Assembly (NCBI RefSeq): GCF_021168455.1
Contig: NZ_JAJOZR010000001.1
Span: 124,001-188,000, forward strand
Length of the DNA: 64,000 nt
Origin: Ferranicluibacter quercicola
Lineage (GTDB): Bacteria; Pseudomonadota; Alphaproteobacteria; Rhizobiales; Rhizobiaceae
Direction: 5' to 3'
The first letter of the stretch is position 1. Every line of letters starts with the position of its first letter. Shown here in pieces: positions 46,999 through 55,814 of the stretch. The notes under the pieces were generated by a model. That model had not been told where the DNA came from. It made no database searches and worked only from the letters and a program-made list of their open reading frames with translations. A program made the translations under genes and the position numbers.

Positions 46999-48675
46999 TC
47001 ACTTCATGAACATGACGTGCTCGGCGATGGGGCCGAGGGTGGCGGCGGGCAAGAAGGTCAGCGCGCCGACGATGACGACGGTGACGGTCAGCATGCCGGC
47101 GAAGGTGCCGTCTTCGACGGACAGCGTGCCGCTGGATTCGGTGGCGCGGCGCTTGGTGGACAGCGAGCCGACGATGGCAAGCGGCAGGATGATCGGAATG
47201 AACCGGGCCAGCAGCATGACGGTGCCCGTGGCGATGTTCCAGGCGACCGTGTTGTCGCCCAGCCCTTCGAAACCCGAGCCGTTGTTGGCGGCCGCCGAGG
47301 AGAACTCGTAGAGGATTTCGCTGAAGCCGTGCGGACCGATATTGTTGAGCGTTGCCGCACCCCACGGCGTGACCGCGAAGATCGCCGTGCCCACGAGAAT
47401 GAAGAAGCCGTGGCTGAGCAGGCCCATCATGGCGAACTTCACCTCCTTCGCCTCGATACGCCAGCCGAGATATTCCGGCGTGCGGCCGATCATCATGCCC
47501 GCGATGAAGACGCCGACGACGATGTAGAGGAACATATTGATCATGCCGACGCCGACGCCGCCGAAGTCTTCGTTGAGCCACATGCCGATCATCGGCATCA
47601 GGCCGGTGAGCGGGTTGAGGCTGTCATGCATGGCATTGACGGAGCCGTTGCTGGTGGAGGTGGTCACGACCGCCCAGACCGGGCCCGCCGCCGCACCGAA
47701 GCGCAGCTCCTTGCCTTCGAGATTGCCGACGTCCTGCGTGATCGGCAGCGATGCGAAGGCGTGGGTCGGCACGGCTTCGAAGCCGATCGCGCCGGTGATG
47801 CGGGCGCCCATGAGAATGAGCATCACCGCAAAGAGCACCGCGGCATGTTTCATCCGCCCGAGGATGCGGCCGAACATCCAGACGCAGCCCATGGGAATGA
47901 TGATGATCGAGACGGTCTGCAGCACGTTTGACCAGAAGGTCGGGTTTTCGAGCGGATGCGTGCTGTTCGGGCCGAAGAAGCCGCCGCCATTGGTGCCGAG
48001 CTGCTTGATGGCGACGAAGGCGGCAACCGGTCCGCGCGCGATGGTCTGCTGCACGCCCTCCAGCGTGGTCGCGACCGCCGAGCCGTGGAAGGTCATCGGC
48101 ACGCCGGTGAAGAGCAGGAAAATGGCGACGACCAGAGCGAGCGGCAGGAGCACAAGGAACGTCGCGCGCTGCACATCGACGAAAAAATTGCCGAGCGTGC
48201 GTCCGGCAAGTCCGCGGGCCAGCGCCGCGAGCGCTGCAAGGCCGACGGCCGCCGAGACGAACTGAAGCCACATCAGCGCCGCCAGCTGCGACAGGTAGCT
48301 CATCGCCACCTCGCCCGAATAGTGCTGGAGATTGGTGTTCGCGACGAAGGAGCTGGTCGTGTTGAAGATCAGGCTGCCCTCCAGCGCGCCCTTTCCGTCG
48401 GGATTGAGCGGGAGATGCTGCTGCAGCGCCAGGATGGCGAAGCAGACGACGAAAATGACGGCATTGAAGCCGAGCAGGGAGAGCACGTAGCGCTTCCAGT
48501 CCTGCGTCTGTCGCGTCGCCGGTCCGCCGATGGACCGAAACATCGCGGTGACGACATCGGGTTTCCCCTGACCGGCACCCGGGTCCATCGCCCAGGCCAT
48601 GTAGCGGCCGAGCGGCCACGAGAGGAGGGCGGTGCCCCCGATGATCAGAATTACGAAGAGAATGGCTTGTATCAT
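46999..48675 (-). CDS. kdpA: KdpA, potassium-binding channel-like subunit
   Basis: A protein of 558 residues with ten or more helices and the four filter-like loops of KdpA, such as NTTSSFVANTNLQHYSGE, LGTNGGGFFGPNSTHPLENPT, STSNGSVNAMHDS and SSAAANNGSGFEGLG. It selects potassium. In this locus kdpA lies downstream of kdpB, separated by a 26-residue ORF, instead of before it as in the usual kdpFABC order. GGAGA stands eight bases before the ATG. Confidence 0.96.
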   Translation of the reverse strand: MIQAILFVILIIGGTALLSWPLGRYMAWAMDPGAGQGKPDVVTAMFRSIGGPATRQTQDWKRYVLSLLGFNAVIFVVCFAILALQQHLPLNPDGKGALEGSLIFNTTSSFVANTNLQHYSGEVAMSYLSQLAALMWLQFVSAAVGLAALAALARGLAGRTLGNFFVDVQRATFLVLLPLALVVAIFLLFTGVPMTFHGSAVATTLEGVQQTIARGPVAAFVAIKQLGTNGGGFFGPNSTHPLENPTFWSNVLQTVSIIIIPMGCVWMFGRILGRMKHAAVLFAVMLILMGARITGAIGFEAVPTHAFASLPITQDVGNLEGKELRFGAAAGPVWAVVTTSTSNGSVNAMHDSLNPLTGLMPMIGMWLNEDFGGVGVGMINMFLYIVVGVFIAGMMIGRTPEYLGWRIEAKEVKFAMMGLLSHGFFILVGTAIFAVTPWGAATLNNIGPHGFSEILYEFSSAAANNGSGFEGLGDNTVAWNIATGTVMLLARFIPIILPLAIVGSLSTKRRATESSGTLSVEDGTFAGMLTVTVVIVGALTFLPAATLGPIAEHVMFMK

Positions 48676-48715
48676 CGTGATGTCTCCAGCATCAGGCCCG
48701 TCAACGGGTCGGTAC

Positions 48716-48796
48716 TCAGGCTTTGTCGAGGGCGGATGCCAAGGCGAAGAGAAGTCCGAACAGGACCATGCCGAGGAGGAAGGTGAGGAAGGTCAT
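48716..48796 (-). CDS. Tiny hydrophobic protein between kdpB and kdpA (26 aa)
   Basis: An open frame of 26 residues, MTFLTFLLGMVLFGLLFALA then SALDKA. It is almost entirely one membrane helix. GGAG lies six bases before the ATG, and the frame starts 12 bases after the kdpB stop and ends 40 bases before kdpA, so it fits the operon exactly. It resembles the short single-helix proteins found next to kdpF in some bacteria, but it lacks the KdpF ending. Function is unknown; a KdpF-like stabilising role is a guess. Confidence 0.55.
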   Translation of the reverse strand: MTFLTFLLGMVLFGLLFALASALDKA

Positions 48797-48808
48797 GATC
48801 TGCTCCGG

Positions 48809-50878
48809 TCATGCGAGGTTGAGGGCCGACACGATCATGTCGATGAGCTTGATGCCGACGAACGGCACGACGAGGCCGCCGAGGCCGTAGATGAGCAGGT
48901 TACGCCGCAGAAGCGGACCCGCACCGATCGCCTTGTAGGCCACGCCTTTCAGCGCCAGCGGAATGAGCGCGATGATGATCAGGGCGTTGAAGATGATCGC
49001 CGACAGGATCGCGCTCTGCGGCGTGGCGAGGCCCATGACGTTCAGCGCATCCAGCTGCGGATAGAGCGTGACGAACATCGCCGGGAGGATCGCGAAGTAT
49101 TTGGCGACGTCGTTCGCGATCGAGAAGGTGGTCAGCGATCCCCGGGTCATGAGCAGTTGCTTGCCGATCTCGACGATCTCGATGAGCTTGGTCGGATCGC
49201 TGTCGAGATCCACCATATTGCCGGCCTCGCGCGCGGCAACCGTGCCGGTGTTCATGGCCACGCCCACATCCGCCTGGGCGAGCGCCGGCGCGTCGTTGGT
49301 GCCGTCGCCGCACATGGCGACCAGCTTGCCCTTCGCCTGCTCGTCGCGGATCAGCTGCAGCTTGTTCTCGGGCGTCGCCTGGGCCAGAAAATCGTCCACG
49401 CCCGCTTCCGCGGCGATGGCCGCGGCCGTCATCGGGTTGTCGCCGGTGATCATGACGGTGCGGATGCCCATGCGCCGCAGCTCCGCGAAGCGCTCGCGAA
49501 TGCCGCCCTTGACGATGTCCTTGAGGTGGATGATGCCGAGCAGTTTTCCGTCGCGGGCGACGGCAAGCGGCGTGCCGCCCGCCTTCGAGATCGCGTCGGC
49601 GATCGCCTGTCCCTGGGCAGCGACGGCGTCGGTCGCCGCGCTACCGCCGGACGCGGCGGGAGATTGCAGATATTTCAGAACCGAGTCGACCGCGCCCTTT
49701 CGGATCGAGGTTCCCTCAAGGTCCACGCCGGACATCCGGCTCTGCGCGGTGAAGGCGACGAAGGTCGCGTTGAGGTCCTTCATGTCGCGCGCGCGAATGC
49801 CGTATTTCTCCTTGGCCAGCACGACGACGGAGCGTCCCTCGGGCGTTTCGTCGGCAAGCGACGCGAGCTGCGATGCGTCGGCGAGATCCTGCTCCGTCAC
49901 GCCGGTGACGGGATGGAACTCTGTCGCCTGACGGTTGCCGAGCGTGATCGTTCCCGTCTTGTCGAGCAGCAGCGTATCGATGTCGCCCGCCGCCTCCACG
50001 GCTCGGCCGGACATGGCCAGCACGTTGAAGCGCACCAGACGGTCCATGCCGGCAATGCCGATGGCCGACAGCAATGCGCCGATGGTGGTCGGAATGAGCG
50101 TGACGAACAGCGCCACGAGCACGACGATCGGGATGGAGCCGCCGGCATAGCTGGCAAAGGCCGGAATGGTCGCCGTCGCCATGACGAAGATGAGCGTCAT
50201 CGCCGCAAGCAGGATGTTGAGCGCGATCTCGTTCGGCGTCTTCTGACGCTCGGCACCCTCGACCAGCGCGATCATCCGGTCGATGAAGGTGGAGCCGGCG
50301 GCTGCGGTGATGCGCACCTTGATCCAGTCGGACAGCACCTGCGTTCCGCCCGTCACGGCCGAGCGGTCGCCGCCGGACTCGCGGATGACGGGCGCGGATT
50401 CGCCGGTGATCGCCGCTTCGTTGACGGAGGCGATGCCCTCGACGATCTCGCCATCGGAGGGAATGATGTCGCCTGCCTCCACCAGCACGACGTCGTTGAC
50501 CTTGAGCGACGCGCCGGGCACGTCGTTCCACGTCCGGCTGTCGGCGGACACCAGCAGCTTGGCCTGGGTTTCGGACCGGGTACGGCGCAGCGACTCGGCC
50601 TGCGCCTTGCCACGACCCTCGGCCACGGCTTCGGCGAAGTTCGCGAACAGCACCGTGAACCAGAGCCAGAGGATGATCTGGAACGAGAAGCCCAGCCCGT
50701 CCGCGCCTGTTGCAAGGTCCTTGAAGAACAGAACGGTGGTGAGCACCGAAACGACGGCGACCACGAACATGACCGGGTTCCGGGCCAGGGTTCGCGGATC
50801 GAGCTTCCGGACTGCGCCGCCGAGGGCGGGCACGAGGATGCGGGCATCGAGAATGCTCGCGGATGTGGGTTTGCTCAT
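48809..50878 (-). CDS. kdpB: KdpB, P-type ATPase subunit
   Basis: A protein of 689 residues. The phosphorylation motif DKTGTITLGNRQAT, TGES in the actuator domain (ITGESAPV), the nucleotide-domain segment and CGDGTNDAPALAQADVGVAM are all intact. It hydrolyses ATP to drive potassium uptake through KdpA. The ATG at 50878 gives the usual length; the frame runs on upstream without features. It comes after kdpF and before kdpA, an order swapped against the common kdpFABC arrangement. Confidence 0.96.
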   Translation of the reverse strand: MSKPTSASILDARILVPALGGAVRKLDPRTLARNPVMFVVAVVSVLTTVLFFKDLATGADGLGFSFQIILWLWFTVLFANFAEAVAEGRGKAQAESLRRTRSETQAKLLVSADSRTWNDVPGASLKVNDVVLVEAGDIIPSDGEIVEGIASVNEAAITGESAPVIRESGGDRSAVTGGTQVLSDWIKVRITAAAGSTFIDRMIALVEGAERQKTPNEIALNILLAAMTLIFVMATATIPAFASYAGGSIPIVVLVALFVTLIPTTIGALLSAIGIAGMDRLVRFNVLAMSGRAVEAAGDIDTLLLDKTGTITLGNRQATEFHPVTGVTEQDLADASQLASLADETPEGRSVVVLAKEKYGIRARDMKDLNATFVAFTAQSRMSGVDLEGTSIRKGAVDSVLKYLQSPAASGGSAATDAVAAQGQAIADAISKAGGTPLAVARDGKLLGIIHLKDIVKGGIRERFAELRRMGIRTVMITGDNPMTAAAIAAEAGVDDFLAQATPENKLQLIRDEQAKGKLVAMCGDGTNDAPALAQADVGVAMNTGTVAAREAGNMVDLDSDPTKLIEIVEIGKQLLMTRGSLTTFSIANDVAKYFAILPAMFVTLYPQLDALNVMGLATPQSAILSAIIFNALIIIALIPLALKGVAYKAIGAGPLLRRNLLIYGLGGLVVPFVGIKLIDMIVSALNLA

Positions 50879-50982
50879 GAGAGACCCCGAATGATGGTTG
50901 TTTGGTGAAATGGATCGGCCGGACGCGGTGAGACGGGCGAACGGGACCCGTGCCGCTGACGCCGCAATGCCTTTACGGGGCG

Positions 50983-51072
50983 TCAGAAGCGCTCCGGCCG
51001 CCAGAGCGCATAGGCGAGATAGGCCGTGACGAAGACGGTCACGCCTCCGCTGAGGATATAGTCGAATGTCAT
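50983..51072 (-). CDS. kdpF: KdpF, small subunit of the Kdp complex (29 aa)
   Basis: A 29-residue single-helix protein beginning MTFDYILSGGV and ending YALWRPERF. The ending Y.L..PE.F is the mark of KdpF, which sits in the membrane at the KdpA side and stabilises the complex. It is the first gene of the operon, 104 bases before kdpB rather than directly before kdpA. Confidence 0.85.
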   Translation of the reverse strand: MTFDYILSGGVTVFVTAYLAYALWRPERF

Positions 51073-51096
51073 GTCGCACCTGTCCTGTCTGTCGAA

Positions 51097-51121
51097 GCCC
51101 GGCATGGCGAAAGCGCCGGGC
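51097..51121 (-). repeat. Leader hairpin before kdpF
   Basis: GCCCGGC (51097-51103) and GCCGGGC (51115-51121) pair around an 11-base loop, 25 bases before the kdpF start. It would form in the 5' leader of the kdp mRNA. Confidence 0.5.
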
Positions 51122-51176
51122 CTGACGGATCTATGCGACCGATCCACGTAGGAATTCGAGACGGGAGAAACGGCGA

Positions 51177-51190
51177 AGATATAAAGATCT
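51177..51190. promoter_or_regulatory. AT-rich dyad in the kdp promoter region
   Basis: AGAT-ATAAAG-ATCT lies about 105 bases before the kdpF start in an otherwise GC-rich area. KdpE sites are AT-rich and lie just before the promoter, so it is a candidate, but no experimental motif was matched. Confidence 0.3.
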
Positions 51191-51258
51191 CATAGGGATT
51201 TCGATGGTGCGGCCTTGCGGGCTGAGCTGCGCGTGCCACGAGGATGGAGGCGCATCCT

Positions 51259-52182
51259 TCAGGGATCAGGTGGCGTCGGCGGGAGCTGGCCGTCGCTGGA
51301 GAACAGTCTCTTGCTGATGAAGTCGACGATGACCCGGACTTTGGGCGACAGATGCCGGCTCGACGGCCAGATGAGGTGGAACTGGCCGGGCGCGTCGAGA
51401 TGATCCATCAGGAGCGGCGTCAGCTCTCCGTTTCTCAGCGCGGCAGCGGCCAGAAAATCCGGCATGCAGCCGATGCCGAGCCCGCGCAGGACGGCGCCGT
51501 GCAAAGCCTCCATATTGTTGCATGTGAGGACGTGCCGGATCCTGACATCCGGCTCTCCCGCTGGGCGCACCAGCGGCCAGTCCTGGATCTTGCCGCTGTT
51601 GGGGTAGCGGAAGCCGATCCCGACATGGGTGGACAGGTCGCGCGGGCAGGCCGGCACGCCCTGTCGTTCCAGATAGGCCGGTGACGCGCAGAGCAGCAGG
51701 CGGAACGGCCGGAGCCTGCGCACCATGATGCGGCTGTCGGGCAATTGCCCGCTCCGGATGGCCACATCGACGCCTTCATCGATGAGATCGACGATGCGGT
51801 CGGTGAAATCGAGGTCGAGCTCGATCTCCGGATAAAGCGACAGAAACTCCGCAAGCACGGGCAGGAGCAGGTGATAGGCGACGATGGGCGCGCTGACCTT
51901 GACCCGCCCGCGCGGGGTTTCCCGCGTTCGCAGCAGGGTCTCCTGCGCGTCGTCGAGATCGTCGAGAATGTGGCGGCAGCGTTCGTGAAACGCACGACCT
52001 TCCTCGGTCAGCCGCAGGCTTCGGGTCGAGCGCTGAAAGAGCCGCACGCCCAGCTGGCTTTCCAGCCGTGTCACGGCCTTGCCGACCGCGGAAGGGGACA
52101 GGCCGAGAACCCGTCCCGCGGCAACGAAGCTGCCGAGGTCGGCCGTGCGGACGAAGGCCCCGAGGCCGGTCAGGCGGTCCAT
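51259..52182 (-). CDS. LysR-family regulator, divergent from the MFS exporter
   Basis: A LysR protein of 307 residues of the common DsdC/CrgA-like group: LGAFVRTADLGSFVAAGRVLGLSPSAVGKAVTRLESQLGVRLFQRSTRSLRLTEEG-type helix-turn-helix, then a ligand domain with GRVKVSAPIVAYHLLLPVLAEFL. Such regulators usually control the divergent neighbour, here an MFS gene 149 bases away. The ligand is unknown. Confidence 0.88.
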   Translation of the reverse strand: MDRLTGLGAFVRTADLGSFVAAGRVLGLSPSAVGKAVTRLESQLGVRLFQRSTRSLRLTEEGRAFHERCRHILDDLDDAQETLLRTRETPRGRVKVSAPIVAYHLLLPVLAEFLSLYPEIELDLDFTDRIVDLIDEGVDVAIRSGQLPDSRIMVRRLRPFRLLLCASPAYLERQGVPACPRDLSTHVGIGFRYPNSGKIQDWPLVRPAGEPDVRIRHVLTCNNMEALHGAVLRGLGIGCMPDFLAAAALRNGELTPLLMDHLDAPGQFHLIWPSSRHLSPKVRVIVDFISKRLFSSDGQLPPTPPDP

Positions 52183-52258
52183 CGCATATGCTCCCGTTTC
52201 GCGCCATTCGAGCGCATCTGTCCGTTATGACCGGAATGGCGGCGCCATATCCGAATAT

Positions 52259-52278
52259 TCAAGCACCAATATACTTGA
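52259..52278. promoter_or_regulatory. LysR-type dyad between the regulator and the MFS gene
   Basis: TCAAG (52259-52263) and CTTGA (52274-52278) are separated by 10 bases in an AT-rich patch of the divergent intergenic region. This is the shape of a T-N11-A LysR box. Confidence 0.45.
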
Positions 52279-52331
52279 GCGGAAAGCGGTCGCCTATCGC
52301 CGCACCACTCTCCTGATTGAAGGAAAGACCC

Positions 52332-53861
52332 ATGGCATCTCCCTCCATCGCGTCCCGCGGATCTCGACCCTGGCCGGCTCTGCTGGCCGTCTGCCTTGCC
52401 GCTGCGGCCATGCCCCTCACCTTCACGGGCACCGCGGTGGCGCTGCCGTCCATCGGCCGGGCGCTGGGCGGCGGTCCCGTTGCCATCGCCTGGGTGACGA
52501 ACGCCTTCATGCTCACCTTCGGATCGACCCTGATGGCGGCGGGTGCTCTGGCGGACAGCTATGGCCGCAAGCGGATCTTTCTCGCAGGCGTCGGGTCGTT
52601 CGCATTGGTGTCGCTCGCGCTCGTCTTCGCGGCGGATATCCTGATGTTCGATCTCTTGCGCGCGGCCCAGGGTTTTGCCGCGGCAGCGGCGTTTTCGGGT
52701 GGCATGGCGGCGTTAGCGCAGGAATTCGAAGGCCCGGCGCGCCTTCGCGCCTTCAGCATCGTCGGCACCAGCTTCGGCGTCGGCCTGTCGCTCGGCCCTG
52801 TCGCCTCGGGCCTGATGATCGAGGCGCTCGGCTGGCGCAGCATCTTTCTGGCTGTCGTCGTCTTCGCGGTCCTCGCTTTCCTGCTTGGCTGGCGCGCCCT
52901 CAGGGAAAGCCGCGATCCGGCGTCGCGCGGGCTCGACTGGGGCGGGGCCCTCAGCTTCACCGCGGCGCTCGGCCTCTTCACCTACGGCATTCTGCTCGCC
53001 CCCGCGCGCGGCTGGAGCGATGCCCTGGTCCTTGGCCTGCTGGCGGGGGCGTTGCTCCTCCTTTTTCTCTTCGTCGCTGTGGAGCGGACGGTCCCCCGGC
53101 CCATGCTCGATCTCTCCTTGTTCGCTTATCCCCGCTTCGTCGGCGTCCAATTGCTGGCGGCAGCGCCGGCCTATGGCTTCGTCGTTCTCCTGGTCCTGCT
53201 GCCCGGTCGCTTCATCGGCGTCGAGGGTATGGGCGAAGCGGCAGCGGGAACATTGATGATCGCGCTGTCCGCGCCGCTCCTGATCCTGCCGATCGTCGCC
53301 GGACGTCTGACGCGCTGGTTCCGCCCGGCCACGATCTGCGGCATCGGCTTGCTGGTCTCTGCCGCTGGTCTGTTCTGGCTGTCGCGGGTCCCGATCGGGG
53401 CACCGGTGCTTGCCCTCGCTCTGCCCATGCTGGCGATCGGGACGGGCATTAGTTTTCCCTGGGGGCTGATGGACGGTCTCGCGGTCAGCGTCGTGCCCAC
53501 GGAGCGCGCCGGGATGGCGACGGGCATTTTCAGCACCACGAGGGTGGCCGGGGAAGGCGTGGCGCTCGCGGTCGTCAGCGCGATCCTGTCACGGCTGGTG
53601 GCCGACGGCCTGAAGGGGCACGCCGTGCCTTCGACCATCGCAACGGGCGCCCAAAGGCTTGCGGCGGGCGATCTCGGCGCCGCCGGGAGTGCGCTGCAGG
53701 GACTGGATCGATCGGTGTTGACGTCTCTCTACGCGGACGCCTTCGCCAGCCTGCTGCTGCTGCTGACCGCCATCACCCTCCTGACCGCCCTCGTGGTCTT
53801 CGTCTTCCTGAGAACGGACGCCCACGCGCCCAGCGGGGCGCGGATCGAAAGCGCAGCCTGA
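52332..53861 (+). CDS. MFS transporter, DHA2-type drug efflux family
   Basis: A protein of 509 residues with about fourteen hydrophobic segments, as in DHA2 multidrug exporters. The first helices contain TGTAVALPSIGRALGGG and WVTNAFMLTFGSTLMAAGALADSYGRKRIF, including the loop-2/3 motif A (G.LADSYGRKR), and motif C-like GTSFGVGLSLGPVASG. It likely exports a small toxic compound by proton antiport. The ATG at 52332 follows AAGGA; an in-frame TTG is at 52317. Confidence 0.85.
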   Translation: MASPSIASRGSRPWPALLAVCLAAAAMPLTFTGTAVALPSIGRALGGGPVAIAWVTNAFMLTFGSTLMAAGALADSYGRKRIFLAGVGSFALVSLALVFAADILMFDLLRAAQGFAAAAAFSGGMAALAQEFEGPARLRAFSIVGTSFGVGLSLGPVASGLMIEALGWRSIFLAVVVFAVLAFLLGWRALRESRDPASRGLDWGGALSFTAALGLFTYGILLAPARGWSDALVLGLLAGALLLLFLFVAVERTVPRPMLDLSLFAYPRFVGVQLLAAAPAYGFVVLLVLLPGRFIGVEGMGEAAAGTLMIALSAPLLILPIVAGRLTRWFRPATICGIGLLVSAAGLFWLSRVPIGAPVLALALPMLAIGTGISFPWGLMDGLAVSVVPTERAGMATGIFSTTRVAGEGVALAVVSAILSRLVADGLKGHAVPSTIATGAQRLAAGDLGAAGSALQGLDRSVLTSLYADAFASLLLLLTAITLLTALVVFVFLRTDAHAPSGARIESAA

Positions 53862-53898
53862 AGCCTGGCTCGTGCGACGCGACCATGAGAGGGAGACG

Positions 53899-54990
53899 TC
53901 AGCCCTCGACCGCGATCCTCGCTTCGGTCTCGGCGTTGAAGAGGTGGACGTGTTCGGGGGCGATGCCGATCGAAATCCGGCTGCCGACACTGACGGGACT
54001 GCGTCCATTCGTGACCAGAACGATGTCCGGCTTGCTGGCGGTGGCGATATAGCTGTTCGACCCCGTGCTTTCGACCGTTGCGACATCGAGGTGGATCGGC
54101 CCTGCACCGGTGGGATCGATGACGAGATGCTCGGGTCTCAGGCCCGCGATCAGCGAGCGCCCGCGGGGCACGGGGCGATCGACCGGGACGCACTGTCCCG
54201 CGCCGAAGGGAAGAATGATCGACCGCCCGTCATCCCCCGCAACGGCCGGCACGAAGTTCATGGCGGGCGAGCCGATGAAGCCGGCGACGAAACGGTTGAC
54301 CGGACGGTCGTAGAGATCGAGCGGCGCACCCTGTTGCTCGATGACCCCCTGACGCATCACGACCACGTGGTCGGCCATGGTCATCGCCTCGATCTGGTCG
54401 TGCGTCACATAGACGGAGGTGGCGCCCAGCCTGTCGTGCAGCGCGCGGATTTCCTTGCGCATATGAACGCGCAGGGCGGCATCCAGATTGGAGAGCGGCT
54501 CGTCGAAGAGAAACGCCTTGGGGTGTCGGATGATGGCGCGGCTCATGGCGACGCGCTGGCGCTGGCCGCCGGAGAGCTCACGCGGATAGCGACCCATCAG
54601 CCCGGAAAGGCCGGTCGTCGCCGCCACCTCCTCGGCGGCCTTCTTCGCCTCCGGCTTCTTCACGCCGCGGATGCGCAGGCTGTAGGTCAGGTTCTCCTCC
54701 ACCGTCATGTGCGGATAGAGCGCGTAGGACTGGAACACCATGGCGAGATCGCGCTTGCGCGGCGGCACGGCGTTCATCCGCTCGCCGGCGATGACGAGGT
54801 CGCCGCTGGTGATCGTCTCCAGCCCGGCCATCGAGCGCAGAAGGGTGGACTTGCCGCAGCCGGAGGGGCCGACCAGCGCGACGAACGACCCTTTCGCTAT
54901 GCGCAGGTCGATGTTCTTCAGAGCGTGGTAGGCGCCGTAATGCTTGTTGACACCTGTCAACGCGATCTGCAGTTCGGTCTGGTTGCTCAT
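53899..54990 (-). CDS. Sugar ABC transporter ATPase (MalK/UgpC type)
   Basis: A protein of 363 residues with an intact ATPase: Walker A GPSGCGKST, Q-loop FQSYALYPHMTV, signature LSGGQRQRV, Walker B AFLFDEPLSNLD, H-loop VYVTHDQIEA, and a C-terminal TOBE region (about 240-360). It powers the permeases encoded just upstream. Its ATG overlaps the permease stop by four bases. The open frame extends upstream but overlaps the permease gene there. Confidence 0.92.
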   Translation of the reverse strand: MSNQTELQIALTGVNKHYGAYHALKNIDLRIAKGSFVALVGPSGCGKSTLLRSMAGLETITSGDLVIAGERMNAVPPRKRDLAMVFQSYALYPHMTVEENLTYSLRIRGVKKPEAKKAAEEVAATTGLSGLMGRYPRELSGGQRQRVAMSRAIIRHPKAFLFDEPLSNLDAALRVHMRKEIRALHDRLGATSVYVTHDQIEAMTMADHVVVMRQGVIEQQGAPLDLYDRPVNRFVAGFIGSPAMNFVPAVAGDDGRSIILPFGAGQCVPVDRPVPRGRSLIAGLRPEHLVIDPTGAGPIHLDVATVESTGSNSYIATASKPDIVLVTNGRSPVSVGSRISIGIAPEHVHLFNAETEARIAVEG

Positions 54991-55814
54991 TTGAGGGCTC
55001 CCGAGGTGAGGCCGGAGACGATGCGGCGCTGAAGCAGGACGAAGATGGCGAGGATCGGCGTCACATACATCGAGGCATAGGCGAGGATGTTGTTCCACTC
55101 GTTGGTGTTCGGCCCCATGAAGGAATTGAGCCCGACGCTGGCCGGCTGCAGCTCGATGTTCTGGATTATCGACTTGGAATAGACGAACTCGCCGAAGGCC
55201 TGCATGAAGATGAGGATACCGCTGACGAGGATGCCGTTGCGGGCGAGCGGCAGCACGATGTTGAAGAATGCGCCGACGCGCGAATTTCCGTCGACCAGCG
55301 CGGCCTCTTCCAGTTCCATCGGGACGCTCATAAAGGTGGAGCGCACGAGCACCACGTAGAAGGGCATGCTTTTCGCCGCGATCGCGATGATGACGGCCAC
55401 ACGCGGCGTTGCGAGAAGGCCGAGCTGCGAGAAGCCGACGAAGATGGGCGTGATCAGAAGCGAGGCGGGCAGGACCTGCAGCATGAGGATCAGAAACAGG
55501 CCGACATCGACCCAGCGGTTTCGGTAGCGGGCGAGCACATAGGCGCAGCCTGTGCCGAGAAGCACGATGAGAGCGACGGATCCGGCTGCGATCATCAGCG
55601 AATTCCACATATAGCGGCCCATGTCCCGGGTTTCCCAGACATAGGTGTAGACGCTCCATTGCGGATCGCTGGGAAAGAGACCGGGCGGCGTCGCGAACAT
55701 CGCCGATCCGCTTTTCAGCGAGGTCACGTACATCCAGTAGAGCGGGAAGAGATAGATCGCCGCGAGAACACAGGCGATCGCCAGCATCAGGCGGTGTTTC
55801 GTCGTTTCGCTCAT
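54987..55814 (-). CDS. Sugar ABC transporter permease (MalG type)
   Basis: A protein of 275 residues with six helices and the EAA loop MELEEAALVDGNSRVGAFFNIVLPL. It overlaps both neighbours by four bases (ATGA-type junctions), so permeases and ATPase are made in a coupled way. Confidence 0.92.
   Translation of the reverse strand: MSETTKHRLMLAIACVLAAIYLFPLYWMYVTSLKSGSAMFATPPGLFPSDPQWSVYTYVWETRDMGRYMWNSLMIAAGSVALIVLLGTGCAYVLARYRNRWVDVGLFLILMLQVLPASLLITPIFVGFSQLGLLATPRVAVIIAIAAKSMPFYVVLVRSTFMSVPMELEEAALVDGNSRVGAFFNIVLPLARNGILVSGILIFMQAFGEFVYSKSIIQNIELQPASVGLNSFMGPNTNEWNNILAYASMYVTPILAIFVLLQRRIVSGLTSGALK

Noticed and set aside
48632..50908. A 758-codon open frame on the plus strand opposite kdpB
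   Set aside because: Antisense shadow of a conserved P-type ATPase; composition is biased and featureless.
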